DNA of 64,000 nt from an uncultured Polaribacter sp. (lineage in GTDB: Bacteria; Bacteroidota; Bacteroidia; Flavobacteriales; Flavobacteriaceae): NCBI GenBank assembly GCA_947497755.1, contig CANMHT010000001.1:682001-746000 (forward strand), written 5' to 3'. The translations under genes and the position numbers were made by a program. The stretch's first letter is position 1; each line of letters opens with the position of its first letter. The notes below the pieces were generated by a model. It did no database searches and was not told the DNA's origin. It was given only the letters and a program-made list of their open reading frames with translations. Positions 33,570-43,874 of the stretch are shown here, one piece after another.

Positions 33570-36350
33570 TTAGTTTTTAATAAACTTTAACAAGTTGTTT
33601 TTACCATCAATCTTTAGAAGGTATAACCCTCTTTTTAGATCGCTTACATCTAAGTTTTTACCAGCAATTAAATTGCCTTTAAAAGCTTTTACTTTTCTTC
33701 CTAAAGTATCAAATATGATTACTTGTTTAGCATCAACAGTTAAATGTAAATTATTGTCAGTTGGATTTGGGTAAACAGTTGTTAGTTTAGTTATGTTGTT
33801 AATATCATCAGTAGAAAGTGTTGCTTGACTACTACCATAGATTCGATATTCACCTGGAGCTAATGAAATCATAGCATGTGTATCTGTTACATTTATTGAG
33901 CTATTATTATCTAACAAATTATACCAAGTTCCTGTTTGTTGAAATTGAGGATTGATATTTTGAGTAGTCACTCCAAAATTACCAATAATAGTCACATATT
34001 TTAAATCAGAAGGACTGTTGTTATCTGTTAAATTGATTCTTTTTAACCCACTAGAATTGCCAACATCCATCACAAAAGTTGAGGTTTTAAATACTTGATA
34101 CTTATGTTTTAATTGTATAAGCTTAGACCAAGTATCATATACCTTTTTTCTGTCAGTATTGCTAAAATAATCCCAACGTATAGGTTTGTTGCCTGTTCTT
34201 CCATTAAAGTTAATGCTAACATCATAGCCTAATTCACCAAATTGCCAAATCATTTTTGGACCGGGAACTGTAAAGAAAAAGGCTGCAGAAAGGTTAAGTC
34301 TATCTAAAGCAGTAGCTAAATTCCTTACATTGTATCCTCCAGAACTTTTTCCGTTTTGTAAGGCATCGTAGGCTAATCTTTCTTCATCATGACTTTCCAT
34401 ATAACTTACATTCATCGGAGCAGACCAACCTCTATTTTTATAAGAAATCCAAGAAAAATCAGACCCGCTATTTTCTCCTTTTATCGCATTTCTATAATTG
34501 TGGTTGTGATTTCCCCAGACCATAATTCCTTTTCCTTCATTCAATCGGTAATTTATCCATTGAGATTCTTCTGTATTACCACCTAAATGTTCAAAAATCA
34601 CATAAAAATTAGGGTCAATTTCCCATTGATAATCTGCATATTCTTTTAATACATCTACACGATCTTGTTGGTAGTTATTAGTACAACTTTCATTATTGGT
34701 ACAGTTTTGTGTAAAACCTTTGGTTAAATCCCATCTAAAACCATCAATTTTGTATTCTTCTATCCAATATTGAGCAATTCTTTTTACATAATCTTTGGTA
34801 GCTTGTTTGCTGTGATTAAAGTCGTTAAAAACACTATAAGAGTGTGTTGCTGTTTGATTAAAAAATGGACTATCTGGACTTGCTTGCCCTACATAACCAC
34901 CGTTATCAGTATTCCACATTCTATAATATGGGTTTTGCCCACTAGCGTGGTTAAAAGCTACATCAATTATTACAGCGATTCCTCTAGCATGACATTCATC
35001 AATTAAAGATTTAAAAGAGTTTCTATTTCCATAATACTTATCTAATGCCATATGAAATGAAGGATTGTAGCCCCAAGATTCATTACCGTCAAATTCCATT
35101 ACTGGTAAAAATTCTATGGCATTTACACCTAAATTTTGAAGATAATCTAAACGAGCTTTCACAGCATCAAAACTATGTAAGTCATCAAAGTCTCTAATTA
35201 ATAACTCATAAATAACTAAATCTTCTTTTGCAGGTTTTTTAAAATTGGTGGTTTTCCAAGTATATGGTGTATCTCCAGTTCTTAATAAGGTTACTGCATG
35301 ATTCGTTTTTCCAGTAGGATAAGCTGGTAAATTAGGATAAGTTGTTGCATTGATATACTGATCGTTATGCTCAGTTAAAATAACAGTAGAATAGGGGTCA
35401 GCCACTCTAGTTTTTCTTTCTATGAGATATTGATATGAATAATCAGTTTGTGGAGTTAAGCCAGAAACTTCTATCCAAAAACGATCTTTAGCACTGTCTT
35501 TTTTTAATAAGTAATTGGCATCATCGATATTCCAATTATTAAAACTACCAATTAGATGCACAAACTTTTTTCCTGGCGCATAAAAAACTAGGGTTGCTTT
35601 TGTGTTATCAGTTGGGTTTAAATTGATTCCGTCTTTCATACCTGCAGGAACAGCTGCTTCTGTTGTTGTTGGAACTATAAAAGCTTTAAACTCTTTAGAA
35701 ATGGTATGTCCATTACTCGTTGCTTCTAGTACAAAATCTATATTTTCATTAACAGTTGGACTATGAGTATATGTAGTGGTATTACTTGCAGTATGGATAG
35801 TTGTTCCGTTAGCTTTTAGGGCAAAATCTGCATTTGCAGAAGAGCTTGCAGAAATAGTAATTGTTTCCCCTGTATTTAGTATTGTTGATGTAGTAGTTGG
35901 AGAGTTCAAAGTTAACTGAAAACTACCAACATTAAAAAAGAAATCATTACAACCATTGTCTTTAAACTCTTGACTACCATTTTCATTTCTAAAAACCAAT
36001 CCCATTTTGGTAATTGAATTGACTTGAGCATCGGTTAGATTGTAATAGGTTTTTGGATTGATTTCTATGGTCCAAATACCATCGTTATCAGCATCACTCA
36101 TTAAACCAACACCATCATCTTGTCCCCAATTTCCTTGTACATAGGTCCAAGGATTTGCATCAGTTCCTACACCAGAATGCATGTATACTTTTGTTGGGTT
36201 AGAAAATTTGTTACAATTAGTATCTGAACTATTGGTATCTACTGAAATTGTAATGGTTTGATTTGCTGAAAAAGGAGTAGGACTAATAGTAACCTGACTA
36301 TAGACTTGTAAAGAGATACAAAGAAAAAGAAAAAGAGTAATTTTTTTCAT
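33570..36350 (-). CDS. Secreted GH13 alpha-amylase with T9SS sorting domain
   Basis: The 926-residue enzyme has a signal peptide (LQVYSQ) and an N-terminal starch-PUL-type beta domain (about 20-145). A second beta domain and a CBM48/pullulanase-like module follow (about 235-320, VHLIGSFNNWNIDDAN). The GH13 barrel spans about 380-790: YELLIRDFDD, VIDVAFNHAS, nucleophile Asp in DGFRWDLTKGF, acid/base Glu in VIFEHLGG and MESHDEER. The C-terminal 75 residues are a T9SS type A sorting domain (VYPNPTDNNLHLTV...LKIDGKNNLLKF). It probably acts outside the cell on starch. It is last in the susC-D-E-F transcript, behind a hairpin that may reduce its expression. Confidence 0.93.
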   Translation of the reverse strand: MKKITLFLFLCISLQVYSQVTISPTPFSANQTITISVDTNSSDTNCNKFSNPTKVYMHSGVGTDANPWTYVQGNWGQDDGVGLMSDADNDGIWTIEINPKTYYNLTDAQVNSITKMGLVFRNENGSQEFKDNGCNDFFFNVGSFQLTLNSPTTTSTILNTGETITISASSSANADFALKANGTTIHTASNTTTYTHSPTVNENIDFVLEATSNGHTISKEFKAFIVPTTTEAAVPAGMKDGINLNPTDNTKATLVFYAPGKKFVHLIGSFNNWNIDDANYLLKKDSAKDRFWIEVSGLTPQTDYSYQYLIERKTRVADPYSTVILTEHNDQYINATTYPNLPAYPTGKTNHAVTLLRTGDTPYTWKTTNFKKPAKEDLVIYELLIRDFDDLHSFDAVKARLDYLQNLGVNAIEFLPVMEFDGNESWGYNPSFHMALDKYYGNRNSFKSLIDECHARGIAVIIDVAFNHASGQNPYYRMWNTDNGGYVGQASPDSPFFNQTATHSYSVFNDFNHSKQATKDYVKRIAQYWIEEYKIDGFRWDLTKGFTQNCTNNESCTNNYQQDRVDVLKEYADYQWEIDPNFYVIFEHLGGNTEESQWINYRLNEGKGIMVWGNHNHNYRNAIKGENSGSDFSWISYKNRGWSAPMNVSYMESHDEERLAYDALQNGKSSGGYNVRNLATALDRLNLSAAFFFTVPGPKMIWQFGELGYDVSINFNGRTGNKPIRWDYFSNTDRKKVYDTWSKLIQLKHKYQVFKTSTFVMDVGNSSGLKRINLTDNNSPSDLKYVTIIGNFGVTTQNINPQFQQTGTWYNLLDNNSSINVTDTHAMISLAPGEYRIYGSSQATLSTDDINNITKLTTVYPNPTDNNLHLTVDAKQVIIFDTLGRKVKAFKGNLIAGKNLDVSDLKRGLYLLKIDGKNNLLKFIKN

Positions 36351-36361
36351 GTGTTAAAGAT

Positions 36362-36395
36362 AAAAAAAGGCTACCCTTATATAAGAATAGCCTTT
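36362..36395 (-). terminator. Intra-operon hairpin/terminator between susF-like gene and amylase
   Basis: On the minus strand AAAGGCTA / TAGCCTTT with an internal loop partly able to extend the stem is followed by a run of seven T. It lies between the susF-like stop and the amylase start, so it could attenuate read-through. Confidence 0.6.
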
Positions 36396-36411
36396 AGTGT
36401 TTAATGAAATA

Positions 36412-38091
36412 TTATTGAACAGTAACTGTTCCTTTATTATAATCTACGGTGATTTTATATGTACCATCTCCAGGAGATTTTACATTTTGCTCATCATCTC
36501 TTACAATCATTCCAGGGTATTTTTTACTTTCTCCCCAATCATTGCTCCATGATCCTTGCATTGGTAAGAATTTAAATTCATCTGAAGCTGTTAGTGTTTG
36601 AGTAATTTCAAATACTCCTTCTGATAATTTTGTAAATGCTGGTGCAGTAGCATTGTTCCAGCTATTCGGAGAACCTACTAAATGTAAAGCATCTGGTACT
36701 GTAACTAAAGAATATGAAAGCGTATTAAAGTCTACAGTTACCATATACGTTCCTGCATCTGTTACTTTAATATTTTGCTCATCATCTTGTACAATATTTC
36801 CAGAAGAGGTTTTGTCTTCTCCCCAGTCTCCATCCCAAGAGCCAGAAGTTGGTAACATTTTAAATTCTTGTCCAGCTGTGAATGTCTGAATTCTTGTAAA
36901 TACTCCATTTCCAGTGGTATTAAACTGTTGTGAAGCATCTGCATTATTCCATCCATTATGAGCACCAACCATAAATAGCGTATTAATTTTAGCTAATTTA
37001 TAACTTAAGGTATTGTAATCAATAATTACTACATAAGTACCAGCATCAGTTACTTTAATATTTTGCTCATCATCTTGTACAATTTTACCAGGATTCACTT
37101 TGTCTTCTCCCCAGTCACCAGTCCAAGAACCAGAAGTTGGTATCATTTTAAACTCTGCATTGGCACTAAATGTTTGTACTTTTACAAATACTCCTTTTCC
37201 GTTGTTAAAAAACTGTTGCGAAGCATCTGCATTGTTCCAACCATTATGAGAACCTACCATAAATAAGTTATCAGGAATAGCTGCTTTAAATGCAGCTAAT
37301 GAAATGGTAATCTTTTCTGAAGTTCTGAATAAATCTCCAGCTGTAGTTTTAGCGATAGCTTTAATTCTAAAATCAAAATTAGTAGCAACTTCTGCAACTC
37401 CACCAGCCGCAATTACAGCATCATTTAAAGCATCATGTGTAATATTAAAAGATGTTGTATTAGAATTTCCAATAGTGCTAATTGTTGCAAAATTTGTTCC
37501 TCCTAAAGCCATTTGTACTTCATAGTTGATACTAACACTACTATTACTAGCAGCTTCAGGATCATTCCAAGTAATAGTTAAAGCAGTATCATCTGGAGTG
37601 CTACTAGAAAGTGCTTTTGTAAATGAATTATCTGGACTTGTAATTTGTGGAACCTTTACAGCAAATTTTGATATTTGAAGTAAGATGGCATTAGAAGTTG
37701 TACTTCCAGTATTTAATCGAATATAAACTGCTGTTTCTGTAAAAGATTTAATATTTGCATCTGTTAAAACAGTATTTAATTCTGCAACAGTCATAGAAAA
37801 ACTATTCTTATCTGTAGATCCTAAATAAATAGGATTTGCAAATGTATTTTCTAATGAAAGCTCTACATTATAAGTAGCAGCTGAGTTAATTTCATCTGTC
37901 CATGTAATAGTAAATGCAGGATTATTAGGTAATGCAAAGTTTAAAAATACATTGCTAATTCCTGGTAGATTTAATACAAACTTAGGTTCTGGACTAGTAA
38001 TTGTCAAACTGTCTTCTACTTTACAAGCGCTAAAAATTAGCGTAGTAGCAAGTAGTAAAAGACCTATTTTTTTAGTAATAAATTTCATCAT
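36412..38091 (-). CDS. SusE/SusF-like starch-binding surface lipoprotein
   Basis: The 559-residue lipoprotein (LIFSACKVED, Cys 23) has SusE-type N-terminal beta domains (about 30-140 and 145-265) and then three tandem carbohydrate-binding modules at about 275-368, 369-463 and 467-559. Each carries the LFMVGxHNGWNNA and WxxDWGE...DDEQN motifs. SusE and SusF of Bacteroides bind starch at the cell surface and have no catalytic site, matching this layout. Acidic residues right after Cys (KVED) resemble a Bacteroidetes lipoprotein export signal. It is 6 bp from the SusE-like gene. Confidence 0.9.
   Translation of the reverse strand: MMKFITKKIGLLLLATTLIFSACKVEDSLTITSPEPKFVLNLPGISNVFLNFALPNNPAFTITWTDEINSAATYNVELSLENTFANPIYLGSTDKNSFSMTVAELNTVLTDANIKSFTETAVYIRLNTGSTTSNAILLQISKFAVKVPQITSPDNSFTKALSSSTPDDTALTITWNDPEAASNSSVSINYEVQMALGGTNFATISTIGNSNTTSFNITHDALNDAVIAAGGVAEVATNFDFRIKAIAKTTAGDLFRTSEKITISLAAFKAAIPDNLFMVGSHNGWNNADASQQFFNNGKGVFVKVQTFSANAEFKMIPTSGSWTGDWGEDKVNPGKIVQDDEQNIKVTDAGTYVVIIDYNTLSYKLAKINTLFMVGAHNGWNNADASQQFNTTGNGVFTRIQTFTAGQEFKMLPTSGSWDGDWGEDKTSSGNIVQDDEQNIKVTDAGTYMVTVDFNTLSYSLVTVPDALHLVGSPNSWNNATAPAFTKLSEGVFEITQTLTASDEFKFLPMQGSWSNDWGESKKYPGMIVRDDEQNVKSPGDGTYKITVDYNKGTVTVQ
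36415..37272 (-). repeat. Three tandem starch-binding modules within the SusF-like gene
   Basis: Modules at 37272-36988, 36987-36703 and 36693-36415 repeat at protein level. The first two are nearly identical (GSW-GDWGEDK, IVQDDEQNIKVTDAGTY) and the third is more diverged. This points to a recent duplication of modules 1 and 2. Confidence 0.85.
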
Positions 38092-38097
38092 TTTCTA

Positions 38098-39204
38098 TTA
38101 TAAGTTTAATGGAATTAAAATATAGTGTCCAGTTAAGTCATTAAACCAAACATCATAATCATCTTCTACTACTACAGGAATATTTCCTCCGTTTTCTGTT
38201 GCTGTTCCAGAAAAGCTAGTGGTGCTTCCAAATGTAGTGTTCGTATTTGTAATAAAGGTTACATCTCCAGGTGTTAAATGGATATTGTTGATATACCAAA
38301 TATGCTTATCATGAGCTAACTGATTGATTGCCGTAGGTGTATTTCCTCCTGCAGTAGCAGAACCTTGAATAGACATTCCTGTATATACAGTAGCACCTGT
38401 TTCAGTATAAGGTTTAAAGTCAAAAGTTTTTGCTCCAAAATCTATAGTAAATTGATAATAACCAGCAGTAATTCCTGCACCTCCAGCATCAGGGAATCTT
38501 TCAGGGTCAGTTCCTCCTCCTGGATTTACTCCAATTGTTTTGCTGTCATCTGTTCCCCATTGAGGTTGCCATAATCCTTTTGTTTCTAATACTTTAAAAT
38601 GTCCGTTACCGAAATAACCTGTATAATAGAATTTTTTACTATTGCTAGGATCTCTATATAAAGCAGGATTGTTGTCATTATTATTCCATCCTGGAGCAGT
38701 TGAATCTCCAACTAAATAATAATCATTAAATACATAATTAAAGTAAGGATATACTCTAAACTGAATGGTATTAGAAGTACTCTTAATTTTGTTTTGAGCA
38801 CCTAAAGAAGATACAATTCTAACATAAACTGTAGCCCAATTAAAAGGATTTAATCCCGCATTTCCTGCAGCAGTATTTAATTCGCTTGTAGAAAAAGTTA
38901 CATTGTTGATTCCAGTTGTATTTGATGCTACAACAGGATTTGTAAATGTATCGTCTGAAGAGAATTCAATTGCATAATTCACTGCAACTTGTTGTCCGTA
39001 TTCTGCTTCTTTCCATGTTAATGTTAAAGCAGGGTTATTGGTGTTGTTAGCATCTAATTTAATATCAGTAATACTAACATCTGATAATACCGGTGCTACC
39101 GGTGTACTTACTTCAAATAGCTCTGAAGAATCATCACAGCCAACAAATATTAGCAATATAACTGCTAAGAATGAAGCAAATGATGTTTTATATATTGTTT
39201 TCAT
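38098..39204 (-). CDS. susE: SusE-like outer-membrane lipoprotein
   Basis: The 368-residue product has a lipoprotein signal (LLIFVGCDDSSE, Cys 23), a SusE N-terminal domain (about 35-150, LTWKEAEYGQQVAVNYAIEF) and a C-terminal binding module (DYYLVGDSTAPGWNNNDNNPAL...FKVLETKGLWQPQWG) similar to those of the SusF-like neighbour. It ends with a second, less typical beta region. Position behind susC-susD and ahead of the three-module protein supports the SusE role of surface starch binding. CDDSSE right after the lipobox suggests surface export. Confidence 0.85.
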   Translation of the reverse strand: MKTIYKTSFASFLAVILLIFVGCDDSSELFEVSTPVAPVLSDVSITDIKLDANNTNNPALTLTWKEAEYGQQVAVNYAIEFSSDDTFTNPVVASNTTGINNVTFSTSELNTAAGNAGLNPFNWATVYVRIVSSLGAQNKIKSTSNTIQFRVYPYFNYVFNDYYLVGDSTAPGWNNNDNNPALYRDPSNSKKFYYTGYFGNGHFKVLETKGLWQPQWGTDDSKTIGVNPGGGTDPERFPDAGGAGITAGYYQFTIDFGAKTFDFKPYTETGATVYTGMSIQGSATAGGNTPTAINQLAHDKHIWYINNIHLTPGDVTFITNTNTTFGSTTSFSGTATENGGNIPVVVEDDYDVWFNDLTGHYILIPLNL

Positions 39205-39227
39205 AATGTAATTCTTAAGTTATAATA

Positions 39228-40838
39228 TTAATATCCAGTGTTTTGTTTAAGCTTAGGACTGGTTGCTAAACTAGCAGATGGAATAGGGTATAGCTTCATG
39301 TGAGCTGGTAAAGCAATTCCATTACTACCATTTCCTTTCCACGACCAGTTATAAGAACCTCCAGTAAACTTATTATATCTAATTAAGTCCTGTCTTCTGT
39401 GTGCTTCCCAGTGCAATTCTCTTGCGCGCTCGTCTAAGATAAAATCTAAGGTTAATTCAGCATTAGAAATAGCATTGGCATTATTAGCTCTTGTTCTTAA
39501 AGAATTAATATATCCACGAGCTTTATCAATAGTAGCTCCAGTTCCTCCTCTTACATGTGCTTCTGCATACATAAGGTATACATCTGCTAATCTAAATAAA
39601 GGGAAATCGGTATCTACAAAAGTTTGATCTACTCCAAAACCACCAGTAGATTTTGCATTAGAATACTTTTCAATAATGTATCCAGAATCTTTATCAGAAA
39701 TATCAGTAATATCAATATTTCTATTTGCAGAAATAATGGTATTTCTAGTATCGTTAGAGAATGAACCATCTGCAAATAAATTTGCAAATTGCTTTCTAAC
39801 TCTTAGAGCTCCACCCCAACCACCGGCACCAACACCTAAAGCAGTTCCGTTTTGTTCTAAGCTTCCAACTTGACCATTAATCATCACCGTTGTAGGTCCG
39901 TAGTTCTGTGTATATAAACCATCAGAAATAATTGGGAAAATGATTTCGTTTTTAGCAGAGTTTACATCATTATCTGCCATAAAATTGTGTAAATAATTTG
40001 TAGCTAAAGTATATCCACCACCAATTATCTTATCACAGTACTCAATAGTTTCAGAATACTTTTCTTGACCGATATACACTTCTGCATTTAAATAAATCTT
40101 AGCTAGAATCATCCAAGCAACCGCTTTATCGGCTCTACCGTGCTCATTTTGCATTGGACCTGGTAAATCGGCTTCAATGGCTTTTAATTCAGTTTCTATA
40201 TAGTCGAATAATTTTGCTCTATCTGCTACTTCAGGAACAGCATTGATTGGGTCATCTTCTGTTAAAAAGTTAGACTGACCAAAAAGATCCATCATATAAT
40301 AGTAAGATAATGCTCTTAATAATCTCGCTTCAGCTCTATATTTTACAATTTCAGTTCTTGTAGCAGCAGAAACATTTCTACTGTCTAATTTTGCTGTTGT
40401 TGTTTCTCTTAAAAAGTTATTGGCAAAAGCTACAGTAACCATTGTTCTACCAAACATTCCTAAAATAATAGGATTTTGAGCAGTCCATAGGTTTCTTTGA
40501 ATTTCTCTTGTTCCAGGATCGTTTTCATAAGACCAAATCATTTGATCTGCAGACAAGGTTTGTAGGTATAATAAAACCCTACCAAACTGACTTGTTCCTG
40601 CGTCTAATCCTTGAATGTTAGAAGAACCTGCACCATCAACTCCTGTCAATGCTAAGTTGGCATAAATTCCAGCCAATGCTTCTTTATAAGCAGTTTCTTT
40701 TTTGAAAAAATCCTCTCCCAATAAAGTTTGATCATCATTAGGAACAATGTTAAGGTCTCCAGTACATGAAGTACTTACAATTGAAAAAATAAATACGAGT
40801 GTAAATATTTTAAATCTGTTTAAATTTATTTTCTTCAT
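39228..40838 (-). CDS. susD: SusD/RagB-family starch-binding lipoprotein
   Basis: I start the gene at 40838 (MKKINLNRFKIF) because this gives a proper lipoprotein signal (FSIVSTSCTGDLN). The longer in-frame start at 40871 would overlap the susC stop and add 11 unlikely residues. The 536-residue protein has SusD hallmarks: GEDFFKKETAYKEALAGIYANL, the TPR-like RAEARLLRALSYYYMMDLFG and C-terminal DERARELHWEAHRRQDLIRYNKF. It forms the lid of the SusC transporter and captures maltodextrins. It follows susC by 10 bp. Confidence 0.95.
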   Translation of the reverse strand: MKKINLNRFKIFTLVFIFSIVSTSCTGDLNIVPNDDQTLLGEDFFKKETAYKEALAGIYANLALTGVDGAGSSNIQGLDAGTSQFGRVLLYLQTLSADQMIWSYENDPGTREIQRNLWTAQNPIILGMFGRTMVTVAFANNFLRETTTAKLDSRNVSAATRTEIVKYRAEARLLRALSYYYMMDLFGQSNFLTEDDPINAVPEVADRAKLFDYIETELKAIEADLPGPMQNEHGRADKAVAWMILAKIYLNAEVYIGQEKYSETIEYCDKIIGGGYTLATNYLHNFMADNDVNSAKNEIIFPIISDGLYTQNYGPTTVMINGQVGSLEQNGTALGVGAGGWGGALRVRKQFANLFADGSFSNDTRNTIISANRNIDITDISDKDSGYIIEKYSNAKSTGGFGVDQTFVDTDFPLFRLADVYLMYAEAHVRGGTGATIDKARGYINSLRTRANNANAISNAELTLDFILDERARELHWEAHRRQDLIRYNKFTGGSYNWSWKGNGSNGIALPAHMKLYPIPSASLATSPKLKQNTGY

Positions 40839-40848
40839 GGGTAGATTT

Positions 40849-43773
40849 TTAGAATTTAATATTAGCTCCAAATAAAATGGTTCTTGCTCTAGGATAAATT
40901 AAATTATCGATACCATTAAACACTTCTGGATCTAAACCAGAATAGTTAGTCCAAGTAAATACATTTTGAACTCCAGACCATAAACGAACACTACTATTAG
41001 GGAAATCTTTAAATGGTCTATCAATAGTATAACCTAAAGTAATATTATCCATTTTTAAGAACGATGCATTTTCGATATAAATATCAGAAATAATTACATC
41101 AGAAGTATTTTGGAATCCAGTACTCCCAACACTTGTTGGAATGTTTCCTAATACAGAATTATCTTGTAGTAATGCATATTGTGATCTAGATGAATTTACA
41201 TTGTTGTAATTGTAATTACCAATGTTTGCTCTTAAGTTAAATGATAAATCGAATTTTTTATAGCTAAAGTTACTTTGGAATCCTAAGATTACATCTGGAT
41301 TAGGACTTCCTTTTAAGTAACGATCATCATCATTTATTACATTGTCTCCATTTGTATCTACATAAGCACCTTCAATTGGTTTTCCAGCTGAATCGTATAA
41401 TTGTTTAAATACATAATATGAATTAGGTGCATATCCTTCTCTAAAAAGTTGAATATAGTTTCCAGTTCCACCAGCGATACCACCAGTTGTAACATCTTGT
41501 CCTAAGGCTAATTCTTTAATTTTTCTATCTAAGAAAGTAGCATTAAAATTAAAGTCCCAATTAAAATCATCTGTATTGATAGCATCAACATTTGCAGAAA
41601 ATTCTAAACCTTTAATCTCTAATTCTCCAATATTTTGGATAATTCTGTTGGTAAAGTTACTTCCGTCTGCTACGGCTGCTTCAAATAATAAATCGGTAGA
41701 GTTCTTTTTAAATACACCTAAAGTACCAGAAATTTTATTATCAAATAAACCATAATCTACACCAACTTCTAGCGTAGTAGTTTCTTCCCATTTTAGATTA
41801 GGGTTGATTTCTGAAGGAATTGTTGATTTAATTGGAACACCACCAAATAAGTATTGTGAGTTCTGATTACCAAAACGATATCTTTCTAAAAAGATGTCTC
41901 TTTGTGTCACATCTTGCTGTCCAGTAACACCAAAACTAGCTCTTAATTTTAAGTTAGAAATAATGTTAGAATCTTGTAAGAAATCTTCATTACTCATATT
42001 CCATGCTATAGCAGCTCCTGGGAAATTACCCCATCTATTTGCTTCATTAAATCTAGAACTACCATCTCTTCTAAAGTTTAACGTTAAAAGATATTTATCT
42101 AAGAATGAAAAGTTAGCTCTTGTAAAGAATCCAATTAATACGACATCTGGATCTGCGAAAGTGGTAGAAAAATTATTTGGGTTTTTTCTGTTTCCTGTAT
42201 TGCTACCAGAGTTTTCAAATTTTTGATACGAATAACCTGCAGTTACATCTGTTTTGAAATTTTCAAACTTTTTTGTGTAATTTAAGTATCCGTCAAGTAA
42301 TGTGTTTTTTCTGTTTTGTGCTCCTTCAGAATTGTTACCTACAAATATTGCATTAGATGGATGAGGAACATTTTCTGGAGTTACATTTGTAGTCGTTGCT
42401 TCAATTTTATCATATCCTAAGTTAACAACGGCTTTTAATTCTGGTAAGAAATGAAATTTATAATCGAATTTTAAATTTCCATATTGTCTAAAAACAAAAC
42501 CAGTAATGTTATTTTGTAATAAGGCTGCAACAGGGTTTTGAGTTCCGTTTGCAGGTTCACCATTTACTAAATGTTGGTAAAAACCTCCAAAAGGAGAAGA
42601 AGCATCGTACACTGGTTGTGTAGGATCGTAGCGTAAAGCAGCTCCTAATTGTCCTTTATCAGCAAATCTACTAATTTCAAAAGCTCTGTTATAGTTTAAG
42701 TTTACTTTTAAATGATCATCAAAAAATGTAGGACTCATTGCTAAAGAGAAGTTCCTTCTATTAAATTTTGATGTCAATAAAGACCCTTCAATTTCAGAAA
42801 AGTTTACTGTAAGTCTTGTAGGAATACGCTCAAAAAGAGCTCCTCTTGCAGTTAAGTTATGTTGACTAGATAAGGTGTTTCTTAATACTTCATCTTGCCA
42901 ATCAGTATTTGCATTTCCTAATAAGTTTGTGTTTAAAGTAACACCATTTACTGGTTGTGAATTTACTAAACTTCTAAACTGATCTGCATTAAATACATTA
43001 ATTCTATCATTTACACTACCTAAACTATATTGTACATCATAGTTTAAGCTATATTGAGTTCTTCCTTTTTTAGTTGTAATAATAATAACACCATTCGAAG
43101 CTCTTGATCCGTAGATAGCTGTAGAAGAAGCATCCTTCAATACAGAAAAAGATTCGATATCATTTGGATTGATATTAGCAAGAATACCTCTAGAACCACT
43201 AGTACTATTATTATCAATTGGCAATCCATCAATAATAATTAAAGGATCGTTAGAGGCATTAATAGAAGAACCTCCTCTAATTCTAATTGCAGAACCAGAA
43301 CCTGGAGCCCCACCAGTAGTAATACTAACTCCAGCAACTCTACCACTTAATAGGTTTTCTGGAGTAACAATATTTCCTTTTGTAAAATCTTTTGCAGTAA
43401 TTGCTTCTACAGAACCTGTAGCATCTTTTACTGTTGTAGTACCATAACCAATGATAACTACTTCATCTAGTTTTGCTGTTTCTTCTTCTAATTCAACTGT
43501 TAAATTAAAGTTAGAAGCTAGCGTCACTTCTTTGTTTTGATAACCTAAAAAACTAAAGACTAATACATCACCTGTTTTAACGTTAGTTAGTTGAAAGTTA
43601 CCATCAAAATCTGTAGAGGTACCTTTGCTTGTACCTTTCACTACAATACTAACTCCAGGTAGTCCACTACCTGTAGTTTTCTCTTTAACAACACCTTTTA
43701 CCGTTTGTTGTGCAAACATTGTAAACGATGTACATAAAAGAATACCAATTAATAATAATTTAATTTTTTTCAT
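40849..43773 (-). CDS. susC: SusC/RagA-family TonB-dependent outer-membrane transporter
   Basis: The 974-residue receptor has a signal peptide (FTMFAQ) and a carboxypeptidase-regulatory-like domain (VKGVVKEKTTGSGLPGVSI...FSFLGYQNKEV). The TonB-box/plug region follows (VVIGYGTTTVKDATGSVEAI, SGRVAGVSITTGGAPG, NIESFSVLKDASSTAIYGSRA), then a 22-strand barrel ending LFGANIKF. With SusD it imports starch oligosaccharides using TonB energy. It is the first gene of the minus-strand sus operon, divergent from the lacI-type gene across a 199-bp regulatory region. Confidence 0.95.
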   Translation of the reverse strand: MKKIKLLLIGILLCTSFTMFAQQTVKGVVKEKTTGSGLPGVSIVVKGTSKGTSTDFDGNFQLTNVKTGDVLVFSFLGYQNKEVTLASNFNLTVELEEETAKLDEVVIIGYGTTTVKDATGSVEAITAKDFTKGNIVTPENLLSGRVAGVSITTGGAPGSGSAIRIRGGSSINASNDPLIIIDGLPIDNNSTSGSRGILANINPNDIESFSVLKDASSTAIYGSRASNGVIIITTKKGRTQYSLNYDVQYSLGSVNDRINVFNADQFRSLVNSQPVNGVTLNTNLLGNANTDWQDEVLRNTLSSQHNLTARGALFERIPTRLTVNFSEIEGSLLTSKFNRRNFSLAMSPTFFDDHLKVNLNYNRAFEISRFADKGQLGAALRYDPTQPVYDASSPFGGFYQHLVNGEPANGTQNPVAALLQNNITGFVFRQYGNLKFDYKFHFLPELKAVVNLGYDKIEATTTNVTPENVPHPSNAIFVGNNSEGAQNRKNTLLDGYLNYTKKFENFKTDVTAGYSYQKFENSGSNTGNRKNPNNFSTTFADPDVVLIGFFTRANFSFLDKYLLTLNFRRDGSSRFNEANRWGNFPGAAIAWNMSNEDFLQDSNIISNLKLRASFGVTGQQDVTQRDIFLERYRFGNQNSQYLFGGVPIKSTIPSEINPNLKWEETTTLEVGVDYGLFDNKISGTLGVFKKNSTDLLFEAAVADGSNFTNRIIQNIGELEIKGLEFSANVDAINTDDFNWDFNFNATFLDRKIKELALGQDVTTGGIAGGTGNYIQLFREGYAPNSYYVFKQLYDSAGKPIEGAYVDTNGDNVINDDDRYLKGSPNPDVILGFQSNFSYKKFDLSFNLRANIGNYNYNNVNSSRSQYALLQDNSVLGNIPTSVGSTGFQNTSDVIISDIYIENASFLKMDNITLGYTIDRPFKDFPNSSVRLWSGVQNVFTWTNYSGLDPEVFNGIDNLIYPRARTILFGANIKF

Positions 43774-43874
43774 GTATATTTTTGTTAAATAAATAACCGT
43801 AAATTTGATGTTCGATTAACAATAAATTTACATTCCACTTGGTGAATATAGAAACTAATTCAATAGATTCTAAA

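Noticed and set aside
43169-43447. Plus-strand frame inside susC
   Set aside because: It is an antisense shadow of the plug domain. It is hydrophobic by codon complementarity and lacks an initiation context.
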